Below are positions 1 to 7,698 of a stretch of DNA of 29,819 nucleotides, one piece after another (the first letter of the stretch is position 1; each line of letters begins with the position of its first letter). Origin of the DNA: CAZNVB01 sp964651495 (GTDB lineage: Bacteria; Acidobacteriota; Aminicenantia; Aminicenantales; UBA8522); NCBI GenBank assembly GCA_964651495.1, contig CAZYWP010000023.1, positions 1 through 29,819 on the forward strand. The letters run 5' to 3'. Under the pieces are notes generated by a model. It was not told where the DNA came from, did no database searches, and was given only the letters and a program-made list of their open reading frames with translations. A program made the position numbers and the translations under genes.

Positions 1-579
1 CCCGACAAGCTGGCTGAAATTCTGGGTCCGGCCGGCGTCAATGCGTCTCACGAAGCGGTTGTCATTTCAGGCGCAGGGTTGACCACAGACTCGGCCCTGG
101 CGTTCGTCATGCTGGAGAAACTGGGACAGAAAAAAGTATCTGTCTTCATGGACTCCATGGATAAATGGGCACAACTTGGTTTCGCCATGACAAAGGATGC
201 AACCGTTGTGGGCCCCAAAAAGGCCCCCCGCGACGTATCCATACCGCCCACCACTTATCCCGGGAATTTCCGTAAGGACGTGATCATTGCGGATCCGAAG
301 AGCACCCAGGGATCTTATCCCAAGGTGTTCATTGCCTCGGGCAAGAATGTGCCTGCTAAAGCTCAGGACGGCAAAGTTGTTCATGTCCCGTACACTGATC
401 TCCTGAATGCCGACGGCACGCCCAAAGCCGCGAAAGATATCTGGAACATCCTGGCCAAGGCCGGGGTCCCGAGATATGCGGAGCTCGTTTGCTTCTCCGA
501 TGATCCCGGTGAAGCGGCAGTCAACTATTTTATTCTCAGGCTGATGGGCTACCCTGATATAAAGGTGTTGGTGATTTAA
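1..579 (+). CDS. Rhodanese-like sulfurtransferase, tandem domains, 5'-truncated
   Basis: The reading frame is open from the first base, so the N-terminus lies outside the window. About 192 codons are visible. The family transfers sulfur from a donor such as thiosulfate or 3-mercaptopyruvate through a loop cysteine. Two rhodanese halves can be seen. The first ends around residues 20-60 (VVISGAGLTTDSALAF, then a helix and VSVFMDS), and its active-site loop shows no cysteine. The second ends the protein: LVCFSDDPGEAAVNYF keeps a cysteine at the loop position, followed by the usual helix and the LMGYPDIKVL strand. An inactive first and active second domain is the normal arrangement in tandem sulfurtransferases. 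The C-terminus is complete. No gene follows on this strand for 1 kb. Family call is fairly sure; substrate unknown. Confidence 0.75.
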   Translation, partial: PDKLAEILGPAGVNASHEAVVISGAGLTTDSALAFVMLEKLGQKKVSVFMDSMDKWAQLGFAMTKDATVVGPKKAPRDVSIPPTTYPGNFRKDVIIADPKSTQGSYPKVFIASGKNVPAKAQDGKVVHVPYTDLLNADGTPKAAKDIWNILAKAGVPRYAELVCFSDDPGEAAVNYFILRLMGYPDIKVLVI

Positions 580-590
580 TCAGCGATAGG

Positions 591-611
591 AAATTCGTTT
601 TTCTGCTGCGC
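591..611. repeat. 21-bp direct repeat, copy 1
   Basis: The 21 bases here (AAATTCG then TTTTTCTGCTGCGC) recur exactly at 2433-2453 in the same orientation. This copy lies 11 bases after the rhodanese stop codon. Read on the minus strand it encodes AQQKNEF, which is the C-terminal tail of the collapsed LuxR gene at the second copy. The flanks of the two copies do not match. Confidence 0.7.
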
Positions 612-648
612 TGACTAAAGGAGTGTCCAAGCACCAGTTTCCCCTCAC

Positions 649-1027
649 CCCATCGCAGGGAATGATCAATCGGGGCGTCGTCGGATGTCAAATTGAATGT
701 CAAACGGACCTTCCTCTTCTTCGTCACTTCTGCCGCACCAGTTTTTGGGCCCGCCGTCCTTTGATATCGCCAACATAGCTGAACTCGCCGGGGCCAATCC
801 CCATTTTACCCCATGCTTTGACAAACTGACCTCTTCCCCTCCGGTCATCCTCACAGAGTATAAATCGCGGCTCAAAGAGATGTCAAAGTGGTGTGGAGTT
901 TTGAGTAGAGTGAGGCAATTTTATTCGCCGATATCGGCAGCCGGCCGAACCTTCTGATTGGCGAGATCAGGCTGGTAAAACGAATTTGAAATCCGACAAC
1001 GCTCAATGTATCATTCCCTGCGATGGG
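649..1027. repeat. Segment bounded by an 18-bp perfect inverted repeat
   Basis: CCCATCGCAGGGAATGAT at 649-666 is repeated as its exact reverse complement at 1010-1027, enclosing 343 bp. The inner sequence has short open frames on both strands (for example 697-957 plus and 666-875 minus), but none has a ribosome site or a recognisable domain. It could be a degenerate mobile element or two inverted copies of a dispersed repeat. I see no transposase motif. Confidence 0.45.
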
Positions 1028-1037
1028 CAAGAAGGTT

Positions 1038-1277
1038 TTAAATGGACAGCCACACATATTCTTTTGTCCTCTCTTGAGGACATATCGCTAGAAATTTTAC
1101 ACTTCGGGGAGATGGGGATCGTAATACCCGTTTCCCTATTTTCCAGCCGAGTTGCCGGAGCGCGATGGCCTCTTCCTGTTTACCGCGCTCTCTCAGATAG
1201 CGGGCCATCTCGGTCAAGCGCTCCTCCTTGGCCAGGTCGGGGAAAGCCGGCAGGGATATCTTCCTCTCTCATATAGA
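1038..1277 (-). pseudogene. Unrecognised protein remnant
   Basis: The minus-strand frame from 1274 to the stop at 1038 reads like genuine protein in its first part: a helical, charged stretch including LAKEERLTEMARYLRERG and then QEEAIALRQLGWKIGKR. It has no credible start codon or ribosome site at its beginning. The only ATG is internal at 1208, and the frame is preceded by a stop. The last 20 codons run through a 7-bp hairpin (1065-1082) and look non-coding. I read it as a decayed gene fragment of unknown family, in keeping with the debris around it. Confidence 0.25.
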
Positions 1278-1297
1278 CGCAAGCGGACAATTTTGGT

Positions 1298-1412
1298 TTA
1301 CCGGGTGGAGCGCGGAGCCTGCTCCGAGCGAAGCAAGGAGTCTCCGGATCCGCTTCGGCTTTGCCTCGCATCCGCGGCGTTCCTGGCCATGACAATTTGC
1401 TTGATACGTTGG
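1298..1412. repeat. Probable dispersed non-coding repeat
   Basis: This stretch contains runs such as GGAGCCTGCTCCGAGCGAAG and CGGATCCGCTTCGGCTTTGC. Translated on the plus strand it gives the nonsense peptide CSERSKESPDPLRLCLAS followed by AAFLAMT. From general knowledge, near-identical peptides turn up as spurious ORFs in many environmental bacterial genomes because an interspersed repeat underlies them. Only one copy is present in this window, so the call rests on that recollection and on the self-complementary GC-rich structure. Confidence 0.35.
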
Positions 1413-1532
1413 CATGAATTGTTAAGACCTGACCCCCTCCTGCCGATTGTCAAGCCAGACAAACCGATCAGCTTCATTACGCACTTCTTCGGGATCTTCT
1501 GTTGGCATAAATACAGCTTCTCTATCCCTCTC

Positions 1533-1559
1533 TTGCTATTCCCGCCGGGCAGCTATAAT
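1533..1559 (+). promoter_or_regulatory. Candidate sigma-70 promoter of the phosphorylase gene
   Basis: TTGCTA (1533-1538) and a perfect TATAAT (1554-1559) are separated by 15 bases, shorter than the ideal 17. The region is clearly more AT-rich than its surroundings. Downstream, ATTGACC (1569-1575) and GGTCAAT (1592-1598) form a 7-bp inverted repeat with a 16-base gap that could be an operator between promoter and gene. Confidence 0.35.
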
Positions 1560-1620
1560 AATATGCTCATTGACCAAAATTGTAATAATACGGTCAATAA
1601 CGAAATAAGAATGAGGCGTG

Positions 1621-2370
1621 ATGGGGCGCATAGTTATTTTCGCACCTCTTAAGACGGAAGCCAATTCTGTTAGCCGACTCATCCACAAGAAAAGCAACAC
1701 GGAATATAAAGCGACCGGTCAGGTCGGTCGGAACAAGATTGTTCTACAGATTACGGGAATTGGGCCATTACGCGCGAGAGAATGTTCAGAGCGCGTTTTA
1801 TTGAATCTCAAAGACAGATCATCGCAGGCCAAGCTAAACATAGATGCTGTAATGATCATTGGCTCATGCGCGAGTCTGAATCATCAGACGTCAGAAGGCG
1901 ATGTGATTTTATATTCTCAATGCGTATCTGTCGCAAAGGATCGTCCTGGGATCGCATGTCCCACCCGAATTTTAGAAAAAGTCAAAAAATTATTAGAAGA
2001 AAAAGGAATTCATGCCACGCAACTGATAGGAGTGACCTCAAATCGCATAGCCATTAGCAAAAAGGAGAAACTGGCCTTGGCTTCTTATGGTGCCGACATT
2101 GTGGATATGGAAAGTTACGAAATTCTTAAAGCCGCCCATCAAGCCAATATACCGGCAGTTGTCATTCGAGTGATTTCGGATTCTTTGGATCGCGATATGC
2201 CTGATTTCAACCGGGCAATGAATAGCAATGGAGAAATTCTTGCGTTTGGTCTATCAAGGATCCTTGTTTTTTCCCCCATAAAGGCGGCAAAAGTATATTT
2301 TGCCTCTCGCCGTGCTCTTAATGTTCTAAATACTGTCATGGCGGCTGTTTTACCACATATTGATTGTTAG
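1621..2370 (+). CDS. Nucleoside phosphorylase/nucleosidase superfamily protein
   Basis: This is a 249-residue member of the PNP_UDP_1 fold, which cleaves the glycosidic bond of nucleosides or analogues such as methylthioadenosine, futalosine or hopanoid intermediates. Family signatures are the N-terminal strand IVIFAPLKTEA, the glycine turn IIGSCASLN followed by EGDVILYS, and the active-site region VDMESYEIL around residue 165. There the glutamate normally binds ribose, and VIRVISDSLD follows with the general-acid aspartate near 188. The length is typical for the superfamily. The ATG at 1621 is preferred over the GTG at 1618 because GAGG at 1613-1616 is better spaced. Base composition is distinctly more AT-rich than all neighbours, suggesting recent acquisition. 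No partner gene reveals the substrate. Confidence 0.7.
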   Translation: MGRIVIFAPLKTEANSVSRLIHKKSNTEYKATGQVGRNKIVLQITGIGPLRARECSERVLLNLKDRSSQAKLNIDAVMIIGSCASLNHQTSEGDVILYSQCVSVAKDRPGIACPTRILEKVKKLLEEKGIHATQLIGVTSNRIAISKKEKLALASYGADIVDMESYEILKAAHQANIPAVVIRVISDSLDRDMPDFNRAMNSNGEILAFGLSRILVFSPIKAAKVYFASRRALNVLNTVMAAVLPHIDC

Positions 2371-2432
2371 AAATCAGAAGTCAATTTTGGCGACAAACTG
2401 GATTTGCCGTGCATCGAACGCGACCACTTAAA

Positions 2433-2453
2433 AAATTCGTTTTTCTGCTGCGC
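2433..2453. repeat. 21-bp direct repeat, copy 2
   Basis: This is an exact copy of 591-611 in the same orientation. It forms the 3' end of the collapsed propeller-LuxR copy on the minus strand. The two copies bracket 1.86 kb that contains the AT-rich phosphorylase gene. Confidence 0.7.
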
Positions 2454-2628
2454 ATCCCGGCCGACCGGGGTAATTAGTTCGAGTCTGTTTTTAACCCCAA
2501 GCTTCTGGTAGATGTTGCAGAGGTGATTGCGGACCATGCTGGCCGAGATGAAGAGATCCCGCGCCGTTCCGGTAGAAAGCCGTCCAGACAAGGGGAGGGA
2601 TGAAGGGATTCTCCCTGACCTCCTCCGG
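2433..2628 (-). pseudogene. Collapsed paralogue of the propeller-LuxR regulator
   Basis: The minus strand encodes LFISASMVRNHLCNIYQKLG and VKNRLELI, almost identical to the C-terminal LuxR helix-turn-helix of the intact gene at 3905-6661. Directly upstream (about 2564-2628) lies sequence matching 4561-4623 of the intact gene, which encodes VRENLFIPPLVWTAFYRNG. Between the two blocks the remnant has only 8 bases where the intact gene has about 512 (4049-4560), so the Y_Y_Y domain, membrane segment and half of the HTH are deleted. The two blocks are also in different frames. No propeller sequence is left beyond 2628. It is a dead gene copy, and it shows that this regulator was once duplicated around the serine hydrolase gene. 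Confidence 0.75.
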
Positions 2629-2751
2629 CATCAGCGAGAAGAACATCGGCTACGATGATTAAACTCAGCCTCGAGATCTTCGTATGATCATAGGGCGGAC
2701 TGCCCGTAGGTTTTCTGAGCATAAAGCGAAAATAAGGGAGGATGAAATGCA

Positions 2752-3927
2752 ATGATCTCCAGATTGTTGTCCGTGCTCCTCGCCCTGAGCGTTTCAACCT
2801 GCGACATCACATCCCGGGACGTGAACGGAAACGGTCGGCAAATTCCCGTCCCGGAAAAAACGGATGACGGCTGGGATGTGGCTTCGCTCAACAGTGTCGG
2901 AATGAATCCGGAAGACTTCAATCGATTAATGGATCGGCTGGATCGGATCGGCGAGCATCGGATCCACGGCATCCTCGTCGTCAAAGACAATAAACTTGTC
3001 TTTGAGAAATACTATCCCGGCCCCAAATTCAACCTGGGTCAATACACCGGAGAAACCGGGTACGGCCGGGATGATTTGCACGTGCTGTGTTCGGCCACGA
3101 AGAGCGTCTCCTCGGCCCTCCTGGGGATCGCCCTAGATAAGGATTATATCCAATCGATCGAACAGAAGGTTTACGATTTTTTCCCGGAACATGCCGACTT
3201 GCTCCTTCAGGAGCCGGCCAAAGGCAACCTCACGATCAAGCACCTTCTGACGATGATGTCAGGATTGACCTATGATGACGAGTCGCTTCCGTATACCAAC
3301 CCGGACAACGACATGCACAGGTTTTTTACGGCCGACGACCCGATCAGATTTTTGCTGGCCAAGCCGCTATTCGCCGAGCCGGGAACCGTCTTCGATTACG
3401 ACAACTGCAACACCAATATCTTCGGTCAAATCATCCGCAAGGCGGCGAATAAAAGGCTGGACGTGTTCGCCAAGGAATCCCTGTTTGATAAAATCGGTGT
3501 CACTCGACAAGAATGGCAACCGGTCCGGAATGACGTCCTGCTCTGTTCGGGCGATTTGCATCTGCGGCCCAGGGACATGGCCAAGTTCGGTCAGCTTTTC
3601 CTGAACAGGGGTGAGTGGAACGGGGAACGGATCATTTCTTCCGCATGGTGTGATCTCTCGACGGCGGCTTTTCTCAATCCCAATAACTACACCGCTGAAT
3701 TTCCATGGGCGGATGGATATGGGTATCACTGGTGGCGAAAGACGTTTGTCCGCCCTGCCGGAAATCAGGCCGCCTATTTTGCCTTCGGCTGGGGCGGACA
3801 GATGATCATGATCATTCCGGACCTGAGTCTGGTGATCGTCACCACGGCGGGAAATTGGTTTGATGCCGAGAAAATCTCTCCCTTCTCGATCGTGTCGGAC
3901 TATATCATCCCCTCCGTGAATCGATAA
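2752..3927 (+). CDS. Serine hydrolase of the beta-lactamase (class C/PBP-like) family
   Basis: This is a 391-residue exported protein of the Beta-lactamase (PF00144) fold, a group of penicillin-binding-protein-like peptidases, esterases and amidases. The nucleophile motif SATK is at residues 114-117, the second motif YDN at 216-218, and GWGGQ at 346-350 takes the place of the usual HTG/KTG motif. The middle shows the family hallmarks IKHLLTMMSGL and the LRPRDMAKFGQL stretch before the last motif. The N-terminus is a short signal peptide ending in VSTC at residue 17, a weak lipobox. AAGGGAGG at 2734-2741 supports the start. The 3' end overlaps the convergent regulator gene by 23 bp. Substrate unknown; resistance to beta-lactams should not be assumed. 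Confidence 0.85.
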   Translation: MISRLLSVLLALSVSTCDITSRDVNGNGRQIPVPEKTDDGWDVASLNSVGMNPEDFNRLMDRLDRIGEHRIHGILVVKDNKLVFEKYYPGPKFNLGQYTGETGYGRDDLHVLCSATKSVSSALLGIALDKDYIQSIEQKVYDFFPEHADLLLQEPAKGNLTIKHLLTMMSGLTYDDESLPYTNPDNDMHRFFTADDPIRFLLAKPLFAEPGTVFDYDNCNTNIFGQIIRKAANKRLDVFAKESLFDKIGVTRQEWQPVRNDVLLCSGDLHLRPRDMAKFGQLFLNRGEWNGERIISSAWCDLSTAAFLNPNNYTAEFPWADGYGYHWWRKTFVRPAGNQAAYFAFGWGGQMIMIIPDLSLVIVTTAGNWFDAEKISPFSIVSDYIIPSVNR

Positions 3928-6661
3928 AATATGGCTTTTTTTGCGCGTTCCGGCCGACCAGGTTGATCAACTCGAGCCTGTTCTTGACGCCGAGTTTCTG
4001 GTAGATGTTGTAGAGGTGATTGCGGACCGTGCTGGCGGAGATGAAGAGCTTGCGTTCGATGTCTTTGTTGCTCGCGCCTTGAAGGACCAGGCGAAGGATC
4101 TCCTGTTCCCTGGCTGTCAGGTCGTAGCTTTCGATTATGCCATCCGCTCTCTCCCCGACAACCGTAAAAGCGGACCTGAGCTTCAGCCACATCCGGACCA
4201 CGATGGCAACCCCGCTGGCAACGAACAACAGAGCCAGCGCAACGAACCAGGTCGTCCTCCAGAACGGCGGAACGAGTTCAATCCCGATCTCGATCGCGCT
4301 CTCGTTCCAGACTCCGTCCGGGTTGGAGCCTTTGACGCAGAGCTTATAGTCTCCCGGCTTGAGACGGGAGATGGAAACGGAGTTGGAGTGACCGAGGGGG
4401 ATCCATTCCCGGTCTCGCGGCTCAAGCTTGTAGGCGAACCGGTTGAACGCCGGCATGACATAACACAGGGAGGCGAATTCGAATTCATATAAGTCGAACT
4501 GACTGGAAAGCTCCAACGGTTTAGAGCGCAAACGGGGATCCTGAAGCTTGACTTCCTGACCGTTCCGATAAAAAGCCGTCCAGACGAGGGGAGGAATGAA
4601 GAGATTCTCCCTGACCTCATCCGGACGGAAGGCGTTGAACCCGTTGACTCCGCCGAAATACATCCGCCCGTCGGCGCTCCTGAAGCAGGCCCCGGCGTAG
4701 AATTGATCGGCCTGGACCCCGTCATGGAGGCCGTAGGACGTAAACGCTCCGGATCGGGGATCGAACCTGGCCAGCCCGCGGTTGGTGCTCAGCCATAACA
4801 AACCCGATTCGTCCTCCAGAATTCCGCAGACGACCGCTCCGGGCAGACCCTCCTGCGTCGTGTAGCAGTTCCACTTATTTTGTTTTGAGTCGAACCGGTT
4901 GAGCCCGCTGTCCGTGCCCAGCCACAGGATTCCCGTGCGGTCCTCGTGGATGGAGTTGATGATATTGTCATTGGGGCCCGTTCCGGATGGCGCGCCGAGC
5001 CTGCTCGTGTGCCTTTCGAATTTCCCCGTTAACCTGTCCAGACGGTTGAGCCCCGATCGGGTTCCCACCCAGATTGAGCCATCGCTGCCCTCGAAAATCG
5101 CCGTGACGATGTTTCCGCTCAGGCTGGCCGCGTCCGCGGAATCATAGAGATAGCGGGCAAACTGACGCGTCTGTGTATCCAACCGATTCAGCCCCTGATG
5201 GGTTCCGATCCACAGCACCCAGGGATTGGCCCGTTCAGCCCAAAGCGCATGGATCCTGTTGTTGGAAAGGGCCGCCGCATTCCCGGGATCACTCAGATAA
5301 TGATCGAAATAGCCGGTCCTGGGATTGAAACAGTCGAGGCCGCCGCCGTCGATTCCCGCCCAAATCCGGCCCTCTCCGTCTTCGCAGAGGGCAGTCACGG
5401 CGCCGGGAGATAGGCTGCCGCCATCGGACGGCTGGTTGCGGTGCCGGCGCACTAGCCCTGTTTCCTCGTCGATCTCGTCCAAACCCTCGTCGAATCCTAC
5501 CCATAGTCTTCCGGAACTGCTCTTCCACAGAGAACGGACCTCGTTCCGGCTGATGCTCCGGAGGTCGGATCGATTGTGCTTGTAGTGAGGGAACTTAACC
5601 TGGTCGGCCAGGCACTTGCCGAGTCCTCCTCGGGCCGTCCCCACCCACATGACTCCGGAAGCGTCTTTAATGATGGATGTAATGTTGTCATCGTTGAGAG
5701 AGTCTGCATCCTGAGAGTCGTGCATTGCTATGGAGTAATCGCCGGTTTTCCTGTCCCAAATCCTCAGTCCGCTCCAGGACGTGCCGATCCAGAGCCGGCC
5801 TTCTTCATCCTCGGCAATGGCCGTGATCGCGGGGGATATGAGGTCTTGAGGATGAGCCTCATCACCGCTGAAACGGATGAATCCCTCCTCGTCAGGAACA
5901 AATTGATTCAGCCCTCCGCCTCTCGTTCCCGCCCAGATCGTTCCCTGACTGTCCTGGTAAATCGACCAGACCGTGTTGCTGCCGAGGCTTCGAGGATTAT
6001 TGAGGGCGAAGCGGAAATTGTCGATTTCTCCACTTGCCGGATTCCGCCTGTACAGCCCTCCCTCCTGAGTTCCGATCCAGAGGAATCCCCGGCGGTCCAC
6101 GAGCAGGTCCCAGATAGCGCCGGCGTCCGGGTCCAGCTGAATCCGGCTGAAGGATTCCGTCTCCCGTTCGAACCGGTTTAATCCATCGAGGCGCGTGCCG
6201 ACCCATAGATTTCCGTTTTTGTCCTCCTGGATCGCCATAACGATGTTGCCGCTGAGGCTTGCCGGGTCGGCCGGGTCGTGCTGGTATTGGACGAACGCCT
6301 CCTTGGCTTTTTCGAACCTGAAGAGCCCCCGACCGTCCGTGCCGATCCAGATGTCTCCCCGGCTGTCTTCGATCGCCGGATAAACAACGGTTGATGGCGT
6401 CGTTTCAGCCGAGTCCTGACCGGGCGCGGGAGAGAAAAAGAGAAATCGATACCCATCGTACCTGGCCAATCCGGCGATGGTGCCGAACCAGAGGAAGCCT
6501 TCCTTGTCTTGCAGTATGCTGGAAATGCCGGTCACGGAGGCTCCGCCGGTCTCGGGGAGCAAGTGTTCGAAGCGAAGGTATCGGCTTGGGAGAGAGGCAA
6601 GAGAGTCCGGAGAAAGAAGGAATGCCCCTAGCGCAAGAAACGCCGCGAGACCCTTTTTCAT
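3905..6661 (-). CDS. Membrane-spanning two-propeller sensor fused to a LuxR DNA-binding domain
   Basis: The protein has 918 residues from the ATG at 6661. An in-frame GTG at 6688 would add nine residues, but the ATG gives a clean signal peptide (MKKGLAAFLALGAFLLS). About 700 residues of repeated WxGT blades (IWVGTRSGLNRLDR, LWIGTHQGLNRL and similar) form two Reg_prop beta-propellers. A Y_Y_Y domain follows (FNRFAYKLEPRDREWIPLG, then PGDYKLCVKGSN), then one membrane helix about 110 residues from the end. The short cytoplasmic tail is a LuxR/GerE helix-turn-helix (DLTAREQEILRLV, then ISASTVRNHLYNIYQKLGVK). In Bacteroidota and Acidobacteriota such propellers usually sense glycans and feed a histidine kinase. 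Here no kinase or receiver exists, so the protein looks like a one-component transmembrane activator. A dead paralogue lies at 2433-2628. Confidence 0.88.
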   Translation of the reverse strand: MKKGLAAFLALGAFLLSPDSLASLPSRYLRFEHLLPETGGASVTGISSILQDKEGFLWFGTIAGLARYDGYRFLFFSPAPGQDSAETTPSTVVYPAIEDSRGDIWIGTDGRGLFRFEKAKEAFVQYQHDPADPASLSGNIVMAIQEDKNGNLWVGTRLDGLNRFERETESFSRIQLDPDAGAIWDLLVDRRGFLWIGTQEGGLYRRNPASGEIDNFRFALNNPRSLGSNTVWSIYQDSQGTIWAGTRGGGLNQFVPDEEGFIRFSGDEAHPQDLISPAITAIAEDEEGRLWIGTSWSGLRIWDRKTGDYSIAMHDSQDADSLNDDNITSIIKDASGVMWVGTARGGLGKCLADQVKFPHYKHNRSDLRSISRNEVRSLWKSSSGRLWVGFDEGLDEIDEETGLVRRHRNQPSDGGSLSPGAVTALCEDGEGRIWAGIDGGGLDCFNPRTGYFDHYLSDPGNAAALSNNRIHALWAERANPWVLWIGTHQGLNRLDTQTRQFARYLYDSADAASLSGNIVTAIFEGSDGSIWVGTRSGLNRLDRLTGKFERHTSRLGAPSGTGPNDNIINSIHEDRTGILWLGTDSGLNRFDSKQNKWNCYTTQEGLPGAVVCGILEDESGLLWLSTNRGLARFDPRSGAFTSYGLHDGVQADQFYAGACFRSADGRMYFGGVNGFNAFRPDEVRENLFIPPLVWTAFYRNGQEVKLQDPRLRSKPLELSSQFDLYEFEFASLCYVMPAFNRFAYKLEPRDREWIPLGHSNSVSISRLKPGDYKLCVKGSNPDGVWNESAIEIGIELVPPFWRTTWFVALALLFVASGVAIVVRMWLKLRSAFTVVGERADGIIESYDLTAREQEILRLVLQGASNKDIERKLFISASTVRNHLYNIYQKLGVKNRLELINLVGRNAQKKPYFIDSRRG

Positions 6662-6815
6662 TGAGCTTGAGATGTTATTTAAGGCCACGTTGGGGATAGG
6701 AGTCTTATTAAACCCGGCCGACGATTTGTCCTCCTGCCATGCTCGGGATCCAGGCCGTCCAGGGCGAAAAAATCATATCCCTGAACACCGATCGATGTCA
6801 ATTAAACAGTGTTCC

Positions 6816-6845
6816 TTGACATTCTTGGCAGGCGCGATTTACTAT
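6816..6845 (+). promoter_or_regulatory. Sigma-70 promoter of the amidohydrolase pair
   Basis: A perfect TTGACA (6816-6821) and TACTAT (6840-6845) are separated by 18 bases. Transcription would begin near 6852. That makes a GTG start at 6856 unlikely and favours the ATG at 6901. Confidence 0.55.
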
Positions 6846-6900
6846 TCCCCACCATGTGGAAATCGAGTCGGAAACGCCTGTGCGGCCCGCTGAGCCAAAA

Positions 6901-7698
6901 ATGAAATTCGAAATCTGGGATTGCCACACTCATCTCATCGGCATTCCCGGCGACACTCCGGAAGCGCGGCTCGGAAACCTGCTCGAGTGCGCCGAGCGCA
7001 TGGGGATCTCGCGCGTCTGTTTGTTCATGGGCATGGCCGAGAAAGGCTTCGATCCCTCACCGGAAGAGTTTCGCCAGGACAATGACGAAGCCCTGCGGGC
7101 TCTTCGACACTTCCCCGGCCGTGCCTTTGGTTTCGTCTATCTCAATCCCAAGCACACCCAGGCCAGCCTCGATGAGCTCAACCGCTGCGTCCGGGACGGG
7201 CCTATGGTTGGAGTGAAGCTGCTGGCGGCCGAGCACTGCAACCAGCCGACGCTGGACCCGATTATCGAGCTCGCCACGGAGCTGAAGGCTCCGGTGCTGC
7301 AACATACATGGCTGAAGATCACCGGCAACCTTCCCGGTGAATCCACGCCTATGGAACTGGCGGAGCTGGCGGCGCGGCATCCGCGCGCCACCCTCATTTG
7401 CGGTCACAGCGGAGGCGATTGGGAACACGGTTTGCGCGCCATCCGTCCCCACCCGCACGTCTATGCCGATCTCTGCGGGGGTGACCCGACGGCGGGTTTC
7501 ACGGAGATGGCGGTGCGCGAGCTGGGCGCCGAGCGCGTCCTTTTCGGCAGCGATGTCGGCGGCCGCGGGTTCGCCTCGCAGTTGGGCAAAATTTTCGGCG
7601 CGGACATCCCGGACTCGGCCAAACGGCTCATCCTGAGCGAAAATCTCAAGCGCCTGCTGCAACCTATTCTGAGTGAGAAAGGGATCAAGCTGTCGTGA
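6901..7698 (+). CDS. Amidohydrolase family 2 metal-dependent hydrolase
   Basis: This is a 265-residue cytoplasmic TIM-barrel protein of the Amidohydro_2 group (decarboxylases, lactonases and similar enzymes). The HTH metal pair is at residues 9-11 (DCHTHL), with further metal or catalytic positions at H135 (LQHTW), H169 (CGHSGG) and D218 (FGSDVGG). All are where the family expects them, so the enzyme is probably active. A GTG at 6856 is in frame, but the extra 15 residues are not family-like and the start would sit only about four bases from the predicted transcript end. The stop overlaps the next start in GTGA, so the two genes are translationally coupled. Reaction unknown. Confidence 0.82.
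   Translation: MKFEIWDCHTHLIGIPGDTPEARLGNLLECAERMGISRVCLFMGMAEKGFDPSPEEFRQDNDEALRALRHFPGRAFGFVYLNPKHTQASLDELNRCVRDGPMVGVKLLAAEHCNQPTLDPIIELATELKAPVLQHTWLKITGNLPGESTPMELAELAARHPRATLICGHSGGDWEHGLRAIRPHPHVYADLCGGDPTAGFTEMAVRELGAERVLFGSDVGGRGFASQLGKIFGADIPDSAKRLILSENLKRLLQPILSEKGIKLS

Noticed and set aside
697..957. Plus-strand open frame of 86 codons
   Set aside because: Serine-rich low-complexity start, no ribosome site, no domain, and it lies within the inverted-repeat segment with an equally open opposite frame.
1065..1082. TGTCCTC-TCTT-GAGGACA hairpin
   Set aside because: A neat 7-bp stem, but it has no T-run, no adjacent gene and no second copy; it could be chance in a debris region.
1152..1652. 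Plus-strand open frame of 166 codons before the phosphorylase gene
   Set aside because: It runs through a dispersed-repeat-like stretch and the phosphorylase promoter and overlaps its start. The peptide is of the kind produced by non-coding repeats.
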